A stretch of 64,000 bases of DNA from positions 11,480-75,479 of the forward strand of contig NZ_FQWW01000008.1 of NCBI RefSeq assembly GCF_900129795.1, in the 5' to 3' direction. The position numbers and the translations under genes were made by a program. Below the pieces are notes generated by a model. The model did no database searches, was not told where the DNA came from, and worked only from the letters and a program-made list of their open reading frames with translations. How positions within the stretch are numbered: position 1 is the first letter of the stretch; every line of letters begins with the position of its first letter. This document shows, piece after piece, positions 29,208-38,102 of this stretch. The DNA is from Flavobacterium sp. CF108 (GTDB lineage Bacteria > Bacteroidota > Bacteroidia > Flavobacteriales > Flavobacteriaceae).

Positions 29208-30803
29208 TTACAGATTTGTAATTGGACTATACTTTGGAACTAATGATTTCATTACTAACCAGCCTGCCAAATAACAAACAGCACAGATTGAAAAAATAAT
29301 CATATATCCTGTATTTATTCCGTTTACCACATTTTCACCCGCAGTTGTAAGCGACTTTAAAAAATCTTCTAAATTCCCTACTCCTCTTTGAGACAGAAAA
29401 GCCTTTTCTGTTACTGCATTTTGAAGTTGTGGATATTTTTCTAATAATGGCTGACCATTTACAGTACTCCAATTTCTTTGTGTAAAATCAAATAATACTC
29501 CAGAGCCTTTGTTTATTAGTGTCGAACCAATTCCTCCAGCTAATCCTCCAATGCCTGTAATTGTTGCGATTGCTTTTTTTGGAAACATATCTCCAACTGT
29601 AGTAAAAATATTTGCTGACCAAGACTGATGCGCTGCACCTGCAATTCCGATAATGATAACCGGTACCCAATAACTAATATATCCTAAAGGCTGAGCAGCT
29701 AAAGCTAATAAAGGGAAAAAGGCGAAAATAAGCATTGCTCTCATCCTCCCTTCATACGGATTCATGCCTTTTTTTTCTACAAAATAAGTAGGCAGCCACC
29801 CTCCAATAATTGACAACAATGTAATAGCGTAAAGAACAAACAATGGCCAAGCTGCCTGAGCTGAATCCATTCCGTAAACCGAACTTAAATAAGCCGGAGT
29901 CCAGAATAAAAAGAACCACCAAACACCATCAGTCATAAATTTACCAAATGCAAAAGCCCATGTCTGTTTATATTTAAAGCATTCTTTAAAAGATACTTTT
30001 GAAGAAGTTTCTGGAACAAAACCTTCTAATTTACTTTCTGCAATATCATCTTGCTGAATATAAGCCAATTCCTCAGCAGATACATTTTTATGCTTTTCTG
30101 GTTTATCATACATAAATATCCAGAATCCCATCCAGATAAATCCTAAAGCTCCAATGATAATAAAAGCCATTTCCCAACCAAAAGCTTTAGCTATAAAAGG
30201 AATTGTAACTGGCGCCGCCAAAGCTCCAACTGTAGCGCCGGCATTAAAAATACTTGTTGCAAAAGCCCTGTCTTTTTTAGGAAAATATTCTGCCGTAGTT
30301 TTAATAGCAGCGGGAAAGTTTCCTGCTTCTCCAACAGCCAGAACAAAACGTGCAAAAATAAACAAAGTAACACTTACATTAATTACCAAGGCAGTATCCT
30401 GAACGGAGCTTATTATTTCTTTTGACCCATGAAAGCCTACGAACCAATCTCCAGTAATTATTCCAGAAGTAGCAATACCACAAAAAGCATGAAGACAAGC
30501 TCCTATAGACCAAATTCCAATTGCCCATAGAAATCCTTTTTTTGTATCTAACCAATCTACAAAGCGACCAGCAAATAATAATGAAACAGCATAAAATATC
30601 GAAAACAAGGCAGTTATATCTCCATAATCACTATTTGTCCAGTGAAATTCTGGAGCAATAGAATCTTTCCAAGTCAACGAAAGAACTTGTCTGTCAAGGT
30701 AATTAATTGTGGTTGCAAAAAACAAAAGCGCACATATACTCCAACGATATTTTCCTGCGGATTTAATACTTTGATTTACTGTAACAGCATCGGTTTGACT
30801 CAT
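29208..30803 (-). CDS. MFS hexuronate transporter (ExuT-like)
   Basis: I start the protein at the ATG at 30801-30803 (MSQTDAVTVN), giving 531 aa. A frame extending 22 codons further has no support. It belongs to the anion:cation symporter group, with WSICALLFFATTINYLDRQV in the first helix, FARFVLAVGEAGNFPAAIK, about 12 membrane helices and DKPEKHKN in the central loop. It is longer than E. coli ExuT because of extra segments between helices. It would import galacturonate or other uronates into the cytoplasm for UxaC and KduI. It has its own operator and promoter and may also read into kduI, 89 bases downstream. Confidence 0.9.
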   Translation of the reverse strand: MSQTDAVTVNQSIKSAGKYRWSICALLFFATTINYLDRQVLSLTWKDSIAPEFHWTNSDYGDITALFSIFYAVSLLFAGRFVDWLDTKKGFLWAIGIWSIGACLHAFCGIATSGIITGDWFVGFHGSKEIISSVQDTALVINVSVTLFIFARFVLAVGEAGNFPAAIKTTAEYFPKKDRAFATSIFNAGATVGALAAPVTIPFIAKAFGWEMAFIIIGALGFIWMGFWIFMYDKPEKHKNVSAEELAYIQQDDIAESKLEGFVPETSSKVSFKECFKYKQTWAFAFGKFMTDGVWWFFLFWTPAYLSSVYGMDSAQAAWPLFVLYAITLLSIIGGWLPTYFVEKKGMNPYEGRMRAMLIFAFFPLLALAAQPLGYISYWVPVIIIGIAGAAHQSWSANIFTTVGDMFPKKAIATITGIGGLAGGIGSTLINKGSGVLFDFTQRNWSTVNGQPLLEKYPQLQNAVTEKAFLSQRGVGNLEDFLKSLTTAGENVVNGINTGYMIIFSICAVCYLAGWLVMKSLVPKYSPITNL

Positions 30804-30907
30804 GATAGTGGTTATTATAGTTAGATTATTTAATTTTAAGATCTGTATACAAATGCATAATTTAAACACATTAGGATCAAGAGATTAAAATTATAGGATT
30901 GCAATAA

Positions 30908-30929
30908 TGTAATCGATTGCACAAATATA
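30908..30929 (-). promoter_or_regulatory. MFS transporter promoter -7 element and LacI-type operator
   Basis: On the minus strand TATATTTG (30922-30929) is followed directly by TGCAATCGATTACA (30908-30921), identical to the kduI operator. The leader to the chosen ATG is about 100 bases. The rest of 30930-31207 shows nothing beyond AT-rich sequence. Confidence 0.8.
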
Positions 30930-31207
30930 GTTTTTAATCTTTATATTCCAAATAAATTATATATAAAATTATTTTAAGTATCAAATTTAAGACATTGCGT
31001 AAAAAAAAGAACTCAAAATTACACATTAACCAATATATTTGTTAAAAGTCAACAGGTCAAAATCATCCGTATTTAGGGGTAAAATTGTCCTGTAATTTAA
31101 TCTCTGTGAAATTGTTTTTATTTACCTTTCATTTATTCAAATTCAAATTTATAAATCAGCTCGATCAAACAAGTAAACAATTGTAAAACAACTAATTAAA
31201 TTTAACA

Positions 31208-32149
31208 TTGAAAAATTCAAAAAAACAATATTTTAGAAAAACGGTATTTAGTTTTATCCTTTTTACAGGAGTATTATTGAATATAAAGGCGCAAAATCAG
31301 TTAATTCCGCTTTGGAATAAAATTCCGGATGAAATTAAAGCGGCAGATTATAAAGAAAAAGAAGTTATAACTGATGGAAAAGTTCAAAGTACCAGTTTAG
31401 TTACAATTCCCACTTTAACGGCATTTTTTCCGAATGTAACAAAACCAAATCAGACTGCTGTAATTATTCTTCCCGGCGGGGGATATCAGCATTTGGCTAT
31501 TGATAAAGAAGGAACAAAAGTGGCGCAATGGTTTAATAGTTTAGGAATTCCTGCTTTTGTATTGAAATACCGACTTCCGAGTGATTTAATAATGAAAAAC
31601 AAAAATATCGGTCCACTGCAAGACGCACAGGAAGCAATTCGCTACGTAAGACAAAATGCAGCAAAATGGAACATTGATCCTAATAAAATTGGAATTTTAG
31701 GTTTCTCTGCCGGCGGACATCTGGCTGCTACTCTATCTACTCATTATGACGATAAAGTTTATGAATCTACTTATAAAGTAAGTGCACGTCCTGATTTTTC
31801 TCTTTTAATTTATCCTGTAATTTCAATGCAAAATGATATTACACACAAGGGTTCACAGATTAATTTACTTGGAAACAATCCTTCACAAGATTTAATAGAC
31901 TCATTTTCAAACGAAAAGAAAGTTACCGCAAAAACACCCCCTGCTTTTTTAATTCATGCTACAGATGATACGGTTGTTTTACCAGAAAACAGTATCGATT
32001 ATTATTTAGCCTTGAAAAAAAATGGAGTTACAGCGGAGTTACATTTATATGAAAAAGGCGGTCACGGTTTTGGTTTAGGCGTAAACGACACCAGCAAATA
32101 TTGGACAAGAGATTGCGAAGAATGGCTAAAAGCAAACGGCTATAACTAA
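31208..32149 (+). CDS. Secreted alpha/beta-hydrolase esterase with a TTG start
   Basis: This 313-aa protein has the oxyanion motif LPGGGYQHLA, the nucleophile elbow GFSAGGHLA, an Asp in HATDDTVV and the catalytic His in GGHGFGL. It belongs to the acetyl-xylan esterase-like (BD-FAE-like) group. The start codon is TTG. A stop occurs five codons upstream at 31193, and the next in-frame ATG is about 125 codons in, past the signal peptide (ending NIKAQ) and the oxyanion motif. It follows the uronate genes and probably deacetylates plant polysaccharide fragments. Its substrate is unknown. Confidence 0.85.
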   Translation: MKNSKKQYFRKTVFSFILFTGVLLNIKAQNQLIPLWNKIPDEIKAADYKEKEVITDGKVQSTSLVTIPTLTAFFPNVTKPNQTAVIILPGGGYQHLAIDKEGTKVAQWFNSLGIPAFVLKYRLPSDLIMKNKNIGPLQDAQEAIRYVRQNAAKWNIDPNKIGILGFSAGGHLAATLSTHYDDKVYESTYKVSARPDFSLLIYPVISMQNDITHKGSQINLLGNNPSQDLIDSFSNEKKVTAKTPPAFLIHATDDTVVLPENSIDYYLALKKNGVTAELHLYEKGGHGFGLGVNDTSKYWTRDCEEWLKANGYN

Positions 32150-32177
32150 AATCAAAAAAGTAGTAAACAAAAAAAAA

Positions 32178-32452
32178 GGCTTTTAGAAGAGGCCAACCAA
32201 TTAACCGAATCTAAAAGCCCATAAAAAATAGACATCTGTTGTATTATTTGCAAATTTCTACAAGTTACCCATGATAAAGTGAATATGTCAAATTTTTAAA
32301 AAATTAAAAAAATTGTTTCTCCAAAAACAGTTAAACCATTAAGATCTTTAGTAATAATCTAAAAAGGTAGTAAATCATATCTTGATCTCAACAAGACAAA
32401 TCTAATACAGCCTTTTGAGATCCCATTACGGGTTTCCCGTATATTTTTTTTA
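32178..32452. other. Two hairpins after the esterase gene, possible small RNA region
   Basis: GGCTTTTAGA (32178-32187) pairs perfectly with TCTAAAAGCC (32210-32219). Further on, TACGGG-TTT-CCCGTA (32427-32441) is followed by an eight-T tract and looks like a plus-strand terminator 290 bases past the esterase stop. The stretch between has no open frame. It could be a 3' untranslated region or encode a small RNA. Confidence 0.4.
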
Positions 32453-32469
32453 AAAGTTGCTAAGGTTCT

Positions 32470-33270
32470 AAGATTCTGAGGTTCTAAGTTTTTTTATGCT
32501 TAGAACCTTTCTTATTCTAGGTTAAGTTGAAACCGTAATCAAACAAATAAATTTGCATAGTAAATTACAAGTTCTGTCAAAACTGAAACCAAATAGAAAA
32601 GAGAAAATCTTTCTTGTTCTAGATTAAGTTGAGAAAAAAACGAAACCAATAAATTTGCATAGTAAATTACACGTTCTGTCAAAAACTGAAACCAAATAGA
32701 AAAAGAAAAATCTTAGAATCTCAGTATCTTAGAACCTTAGTAACTTCTTGTCTTAGATTAAGTGGAAGCAAAAACAAAACAAATAAATTTGCATAGTAAA
32801 TTACACGTTCTGTCAAAAACTGAAACCAAATAGAAAAAGAAAAATCTTAGAATCTCAGTATCTTAGAACCTTAGTAACTTCTTGTCCTAGATTAAGTGGA
32901 AGCAAAAACAAAACAAATAAATTTGCATAGTAAATTACACGTTCTGTCAAAAACTGAAACCAAATAGAAAAAGAAAAATCTTAGAATCTCAGTATCTTAG
33001 AACCTTAGTAACTTCTTGTCCTAGATTAAGTGGAAGCAAAAACAAAACAAATAAATTTGCATAGTAAATTAAACGTTCTGTCAAAAACTGAAACCAAATG
33101 GAAAAAGAAAAATCTTAGAATCTCAGCATCTTAGAACCTTAGTAACTTCTTGTCCTAGATTAAGTGGAAGTAAAAACAAAACAAATAAATTTGTAAAGTA
33201 AATTAGAAGTTCTGTCAAAACTAATTTCAAAGTAAAATACTTAGAACCTTAGCCACTCAGAACCTCAGAA
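32470..33270. repeat. 134-bp direct tandem repeats
   Basis: The phrase TTTGCATAGTAAATTA recurs at 32552, 32654, 32788, 32922, 33056 and, diverged, 33190. The period is exactly 134 bp for the last four intervals. Each unit also contains GTTCTGTCAAAAACTGAAAC and CTTAGAATCTCAGTATCTTA. No open frame crosses the units. The array ends about 15 bases before the next gene. Confidence 0.9.
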
Positions 33271-33281
33271 CCTTAAAAAAA

Positions 33282-33596
33282 ATGAAAACTCTTGAATTCT
33301 TATTACTCGGAAAAAACGAAGCGATATTGGCCATTTTACTTCGCCTTGTAAACGCATATGAAGATTGGAACGCAGTTTCTTTCAACAATGAAAAAGAAGC
33401 TCAGGAATATTTTCAGAATCACAAAATCGATGTTGTTCTTTTGAGTTCCGGAATCGAAGATCATGTCGAAAAAGAGTTTACTTCATTTTGCTTAAAACAG
33501 CAGCCGGAAGTTGAAGTAATTGAACATTTTGGCGGAGGAAGCGGATTATTAAAATCAGAAATTCTCCACCGATTATATCTAAAAGGAAAAATTTAG
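33282..33596 (+). CDS. Small receiver-like protein of unknown function
   Basis: This 104-aa protein has an alternating beta-alpha pattern: LEFLLLGKNEAILAILLR, then a NEKEAQEYFQNHKIDVVLLS segment. It resembles the first half of a response-regulator receiver domain but lacks the usual acidic pair after the first strand and the Thr/Lys positions. VVLLSSGIED has Ser where the phospho-acceptor Asp would be. There is no signal peptide. It precedes the YcaC-like gene by 227 bases. A degenerate receiver is the best description, and function is unknown. Confidence 0.6.
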   Translation: MKTLEFLLLGKNEAILAILLRLVNAYEDWNAVSFNNEKEAQEYFQNHKIDVVLLSSGIEDHVEKEFTSFCLKQQPEVEVIEHFGGGSGLLKSEILHRLYLKGKI

Positions 33597-33823
33597 GTAC
33601 CAGTATTTTTCTCTTTTAAAATTCATTAAAAGCTTTACGATAATACATTAACGAATATCCAATTTTTATTGACGATATATCGCTAGGATCTCTATTGCCT
33701 TTTCTGAAAATCCTTTTAAAATCAACACATTACAAACAAGGCATTTTATTTGAATGCAAAACATTGAAAATCAAATACAAAATATTTTTTAAACCTTTTA
33801 ATTAACAACAAAATCACATTATC

Positions 33824-34513
33824 ATGAAAAAATTAATCCTTACCGCAGCTTTATTATTTGTAACATTTATTGGATTCGCTCAAAAACCAAGTCCGGCATT
33901 GTTAGACCCTACAAATCATACATTAGTCCTAATCGATTACGAAAGCCAAATGGCATTTGCAGTAAGCAACATTCCAATCGATCAGCTTAGAAACAACACC
34001 GCTCTTGTAGCCGGAGCATCAAAAATATTCAAAGTCCCAACTATTGTAACAACGGTTGCCGAAAAATCATTCAGCGGACCTGTTTTTAGAGAAATTGAAG
34101 AATTCTATCCTCAAAAAACTTCAAACTATATCGATCGTACTACAATGAATACTTGGGAAGACGCACCGGCACGAAAAGCAATTATTGCAACTGGTAAAAA
34201 GAAAATCGTTTTTGGCGGTTTATGGACAAGCGTTTGTATTGTTGGGCCAGTTTTATCAGCAATCAACGAAGGTTATGATGTTTACGTAATTACAGATGCA
34301 AGCGGAGACGTTTCTAAAGAAGCACACGAAATGGCTGTAACTCGTATGGTACAAGCTGGCGCACATCCTGTAACTTCATTGCAATATTTATTAGAATTAC
34401 AACGCGACTGGGCTCGTCAGGAAACTTATGTACCAGTAACAGATTTAGTTAAAAAATACGGTGGTGCTTATGGTGTAGGTGTTCAATATGCTCATGAAAT
34501 GTTGAAACATTAA
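33824..34513 (+). CDS. Exported YcaC-like isochorismatase-family hydrolase
   Basis: This 229-aa protein has a signal peptide ending GFAQ, unusual because YcaC-like enzymes are usually cytoplasmic. The catalytic Asp is D38 in LVLIDYE and the catalytic Cys is C138 in GLWTSVCIVGP. The YcaC-type C-terminus LLELQRDWARQET is present. At the position where the family Lys is expected the sequence reads YIDRTTMNTWED, with Arg. The enzyme would hydrolyse an amide or similar small molecule in the periplasm. It is followed by an amidohydrolase and an outer-membrane porin. The substrate is unknown. Confidence 0.8.
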   Translation: MKKLILTAALLFVTFIGFAQKPSPALLDPTNHTLVLIDYESQMAFAVSNIPIDQLRNNTALVAGASKIFKVPTIVTTVAEKSFSGPVFREIEEFYPQKTSNYIDRTTMNTWEDAPARKAIIATGKKKIVFGGLWTSVCIVGPVLSAINEGYDVYVITDASGDVSKEAHEMAVTRMVQAGAHPVTSLQYLLELQRDWARQETYVPVTDLVKKYGGAYGVGVQYAHEMLKH

Positions 34514-34850
34514 TTAGAACACGGATGAAACGGATTCGCTCCGCGAAAACGCGGATAAAAACGGATTTTTAATCATCTGTTATCAATAAAAAATCTGTGT
34601 AAATCCGCGTCTTTGCAAAGCAAATCAGTAAAATCTGCGGCCATTTCCCACTAAAATACTTTCAGCAAATGTTGAAACACTAAATTTAATTGAAACACAG
34701 ATGAAACGGGTTCGCTTCGCGAAAACGCTGATTTACACAGATTTTTTTATATGTAGTTATTTAAATTTTAAATCCGTTTTTATCCGCGTCTTTGCAAAGC
34801 AAATCAGTAAAATCAGTGTGCCATTTCCCACTAAAATACTTCCAGAAAAA
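34499..34850. repeat. 170-bp direct duplication covering the end of the YcaC-like gene
   Basis: The last codons of the YcaC-like gene (GTTGAAACA at 34501) and the following sequence recur 170 bases later (34671). Both copies then read GATGAAACGG, CGCGAAAACGC, GCAAAGCAAATCAGTAAAAT and CCATTTCCCACTAAAATACTT. The second copy is non-coding. The 34514-34915 gap has no gene. Confidence 0.75.
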
Positions 34851-34857
34851 CGAAGAA

Positions 34858-34885
34858 AGGCTGTGTAACCGCACAGTCTTTTTTT
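34858..34885 (+). terminator. Hairpin and T-tract before the amidohydrolase gene
   Basis: GGCTGTG and CGCACAGTC form a short imperfect stem followed by seven T. It would end transcripts from the YcaC-like gene or act as an attenuator for the next gene, whose ATG is about 30 bases on. Confidence 0.5.
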
Positions 34886-34915
34886 CTCCCAAAACCAACT
34901 AAAAATACCACTATT

Positions 34916-36703
34916 ATGAAACTCTCTTTCAAAATATTAGTTTTTCTTTTAATCCTTTCACTTCCCGTTTTCGCTCAAGGGAAAAAAGCCACACTTATCG
35001 TTCATCATGCTGTAATTCACACTTTAGACGATAAAAATACAATTGCCGAAGCTATGGCTGTAGCCGATGGAAAAATCCTGAAAACAGGAAAAAACAGCGA
35101 AATCTTAAAATTAAAAGACAAAAAAACAACTGTAATCGATGCTAAAGGAAAAACTATTATTCCCGGAATATTCGATTCTCACATGCACATTATTCGAGGC
35201 GGTAGATTCTTTAATACCGAGTTGCGCTGGGACGGCGTTCGTTCTCTCAAAAAAGCTTTGGCAATGCTGAAAGAACAAGCTCAAAGAACTCCAAAAGGAC
35301 AATGGGTTCGTGTTGTAGGCGGCTGGAATGCCTATCAGTTTGAAGAAAAAAGACTGCCAACATTAGCAGAAATCAACGAAGCAACAGGCGATGTACCAAC
35401 ATTTATACTTCATTTATACGGACACGCTTATTTAAACAAAGCAGGATTACAAGCTTTAAAAATTGATGCCGATACACCAAACCCAAATGCGGGATTAATT
35501 GAAAAAGATCCTGACGGAAACCCAACCGGATTATTAGTTGCTGAGCCAAATGCTTTTATTTTATACTCAACACTTTCAAAACTTCCGGAATTATCTCCAG
35601 AAGAAAAAATAAACTCTACAAAACAATTTATGACCGAAACGAACCGTCTTGGCGTGACCGCTATTATGGATGCAGGAGGTGGATTTCAAAACTTTCCAGA
35701 CGATTACGGTGTAACAAACGGTTTATGCAAAGACAGCGATTTAACGATTAGAATGCCGTATTATTTGTTTGCTCAAAAAGCAGGAAGCGAATTAAACGAT
35801 TACACCAAATGGATTAATACCGTTGAAATTGGCGAAGGCTGTGACGACGATCATCATTCAGACAAAGTAGAATATCATGTTCAGGGCGCCGGAGAAAATC
35901 TAGTTATGAGTGCCGGAGATTTTGAAAATTTCGATAAGCCAAGACCAGAATTAAGCCCGGCAATGGAAGGACAATTAAAAGAAGTTTTGTCTTTATTAAT
36001 TAAAAACAGATGGCCGTTTAGAATTCACGCCACTTATAACGAAAGCATTACAAGATTTTTAAATGTAATTGAAGATATTAATAAAGAAACACCTTTAAAC
36101 GGACTTTTATGGTTCTTTGATCACGGAGAAACTGTTTCTGCAGAAAATTTAAAACGAATAAAAGCTTTAAACGGAGGATTAGCGATTCAGCATAGAATGG
36201 CATATCAAGGTGAAAGTTTTATTAAAAGATATGGAAAAACGGCAGCTGCGAATACAGTTCCGCTTAAGAAAATCTTAGAATTAGGAATTAAAGTAGGAAT
36301 GGGAACTGACGGAACACGTGTTGCAAGTTACAATCCGTGGGTTGGTTTATATTGGTTAACAACCGGAAAAACTTTAGGCGGTTTAAAATATATGAATGAT
36401 GAAAATATTCTGGACAGAACTACTGCTTTAAAATTATTCACTTACGGAAGCGCACAATTAATCAATATTGAAAAAGACAGAGGAATGCTGACAGCAGATA
36501 AACTAGCTGATTTCTCTATCCTTTCTGATGATTATTTCACTGCTCCTGAAGAAAAAATTTTAAGCATCGAATCAAAATTGACAGTTGTAAACGGAAAAGT
36601 AGTTTATGCCGATAATGACTTTAGAACTTTTGCAAATCCAACACCAAAAGCGATTCCGGATTGGAGTCCAGTAAATTACTTTGGAGGTTATCAAAAAAAC
36701 TAA
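34916..36703 (+). CDS. Exported amidohydrolase (YtcJ/Amidohydro_3 type)
   Basis: This 595-aa protein has a signal peptide ending VFAQ. The metal-binding start is PGIFDSHMHIIRGG. Other conserved sites are PFRIHATYNES, FDHGETVS and VGMGTDGTRVASYNPW, followed by the small beta-sandwich formed by both termini. Members of this family hydrolyse amide or related bonds in diverse small molecules. Being exported, it works in the periplasm. Only 3 bases separate its stop from the next ATG, so it is co-transcribed with the porin gene, which may deliver its substrate. Confidence 0.85.
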   Translation: MKLSFKILVFLLILSLPVFAQGKKATLIVHHAVIHTLDDKNTIAEAMAVADGKILKTGKNSEILKLKDKKTTVIDAKGKTIIPGIFDSHMHIIRGGRFFNTELRWDGVRSLKKALAMLKEQAQRTPKGQWVRVVGGWNAYQFEEKRLPTLAEINEATGDVPTFILHLYGHAYLNKAGLQALKIDADTPNPNAGLIEKDPDGNPTGLLVAEPNAFILYSTLSKLPELSPEEKINSTKQFMTETNRLGVTAIMDAGGGFQNFPDDYGVTNGLCKDSDLTIRMPYYLFAQKAGSELNDYTKWINTVEIGEGCDDDHHSDKVEYHVQGAGENLVMSAGDFENFDKPRPELSPAMEGQLKEVLSLLIKNRWPFRIHATYNESITRFLNVIEDINKETPLNGLLWFFDHGETVSAENLKRIKALNGGLAIQHRMAYQGESFIKRYGKTAAANTVPLKKILELGIKVGMGTDGTRVASYNPWVGLYWLTTGKTLGGLKYMNDENILDRTTALKLFTYGSAQLINIEKDRGMLTADKLADFSILSDDYFTAPEEKILSIESKLTVVNGKVVYADNDFRTFANPTPKAIPDWSPVNYFGGYQKN

Positions 36704-36706
36704 ATA

Positions 36707-38077
36707 ATGAAAAATACATTCCGATTATTGTTGCTTTTGGGGATTATTTTTTCTGCAAATGCACAACAAAAACCAGTTTTCCAAAAGCTGCGATATGACG
36801 ATGATTTCCAATATCTAAAAGCCGATTCGACGAAAACTTGGTACAAGAAAATCAAATATATTCCGTTAGGGAAAAATGACAAATATTACGCCTCAATTGG
36901 CGGAGAAATCAGAGAACAATATTTTTATACCGTTAATGACAAATGGGGCGATGAAACTACAGGCGGTGACGGTTATTTATTGTCGAGATATTTACTAAAT
37001 GCCGATGTTCATTTAGGGAAATTCAGAACTTTTATTGAATTTCAAAGCAGTTTAGCAAACAGTAAAATCGATCCGAGTCCGGTTGATGAAAACGAACTTG
37101 ATTTTCATCAGGCTTTTTTAGATGTTGATTTCATTCAAAATAAAAACCAGCAGTTAACATTTAGAGTTGGAAGACAAGAAATTGCATACGGTTCTCAGCG
37201 ATTGGTAAGCGTTCGCGAACGCCCAAATAATAGAATTGCTTTTGACGGAATGAAACTATTCTACAAAAACAACAATTGGCAGACGGATGCTTTTTACTCA
37301 CATCCTGTTGCCAATAAACCCGGAGTTTTCAACGATGATTTTAATGACAATGCAAAACTTTGGGGAAGTTATTTCGTAATTCATAAAGTGCCATTTATTC
37401 AAAATATCGATTTATACTATTTAGGTTTATGGAAAAACCGAGCCGTTTTTGATAACGCAATTGGCGAAGAAACCAGACATTCCATAGGAACAAGAATTTG
37501 GAAAACAAAAGGAAACTGGAAATATGATTTTGAAGGTTTATATCAATTCGGAAAAATCGAATCGCAAAATATTTCCGCATGGACGCTTTCATCGAATACT
37601 TCGTATACTTTTGAAAACGTAAAATTCAATCCAGAAATTGGTTTAAAAACCGAGTTTATTTCCGGAGATAAAAACAGTAATGATAATCAATTACAGACAT
37701 TTAATCCATTGTATCCAAAAGGTGCTTATTTCGGTTTAGTCGGTTTAATTGGCCCATCAAACTTAATTGACATTCATCCGTCAATTGCATTAGATTTAAC
37801 CGAAAAATTAGGTTTCGGAATCGATTATGATATTTTCTGGAGAAGTTCCATTCACGACGGTTTATACGCCCCAAACATGCAGCTTTTGTATTCCGGAGAC
37901 AACACAACAGAACGTTTTATAGGAACGCAGTTGATCACAAATTTTGATTATAATGTCAATCCTTTTTTAACAGTTTCAATAGAAGGCGCATGGTTTGATG
38001 CAGGTGCATTTTTAAAAGAAGCTGGTTCAGGAAAAGATTATTTTTACACTGCTTTGACAGCACAATTTAAATTCTAA
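36707..38077 (+). CDS. Alginate-export-type outer-membrane porin
   Basis: This 456-aa protein has a signal peptide ending ANAQ and then a beta-barrel pattern of alternating strands ending in Phe (LTAQFKF). Segments such as YASIGGEIREQYFY, FRTFIEFQSSLANS, LTFRVGRQEIAYGSQRLVS and FDGMKLFYK match the alginate_export (AlgE-like) family. In Bacteroidota many such proteins are general channels with no link to alginate. It is translated 3 bases after the exported amidohydrolase, which suggests uptake or release of that enzyme's substrate or product. Confidence 0.85.
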   Translation: MKNTFRLLLLLGIIFSANAQQKPVFQKLRYDDDFQYLKADSTKTWYKKIKYIPLGKNDKYYASIGGEIREQYFYTVNDKWGDETTGGDGYLLSRYLLNADVHLGKFRTFIEFQSSLANSKIDPSPVDENELDFHQAFLDVDFIQNKNQQLTFRVGRQEIAYGSQRLVSVRERPNNRIAFDGMKLFYKNNNWQTDAFYSHPVANKPGVFNDDFNDNAKLWGSYFVIHKVPFIQNIDLYYLGLWKNRAVFDNAIGEETRHSIGTRIWKTKGNWKYDFEGLYQFGKIESQNISAWTLSSNTSYTFENVKFNPEIGLKTEFISGDKNSNDNQLQTFNPLYPKGAYFGLVGLIGPSNLIDIHPSIALDLTEKLGFGIDYDIFWRSSIHDGLYAPNMQLLYSGDNTTERFIGTQLITNFDYNVNPFLTVSIEGAWFDAGAFLKEAGSGKDYFYTALTAQFKF

Positions 38078-38102
38078 ATTTGTGTAACTCAAAATCCAAA
38101 TA

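Noticed and set aside
32470..33270. CRISPR-like array
   Set aside because: The 134-bp units are almost identical along their whole length, so this is a plain tandem duplication.
36707..38077. Alginate secretion function for the porin
   Set aside because: No alginate synthesis genes are nearby, and the family in Bacteroidota includes general porins, so only the fold is claimed.
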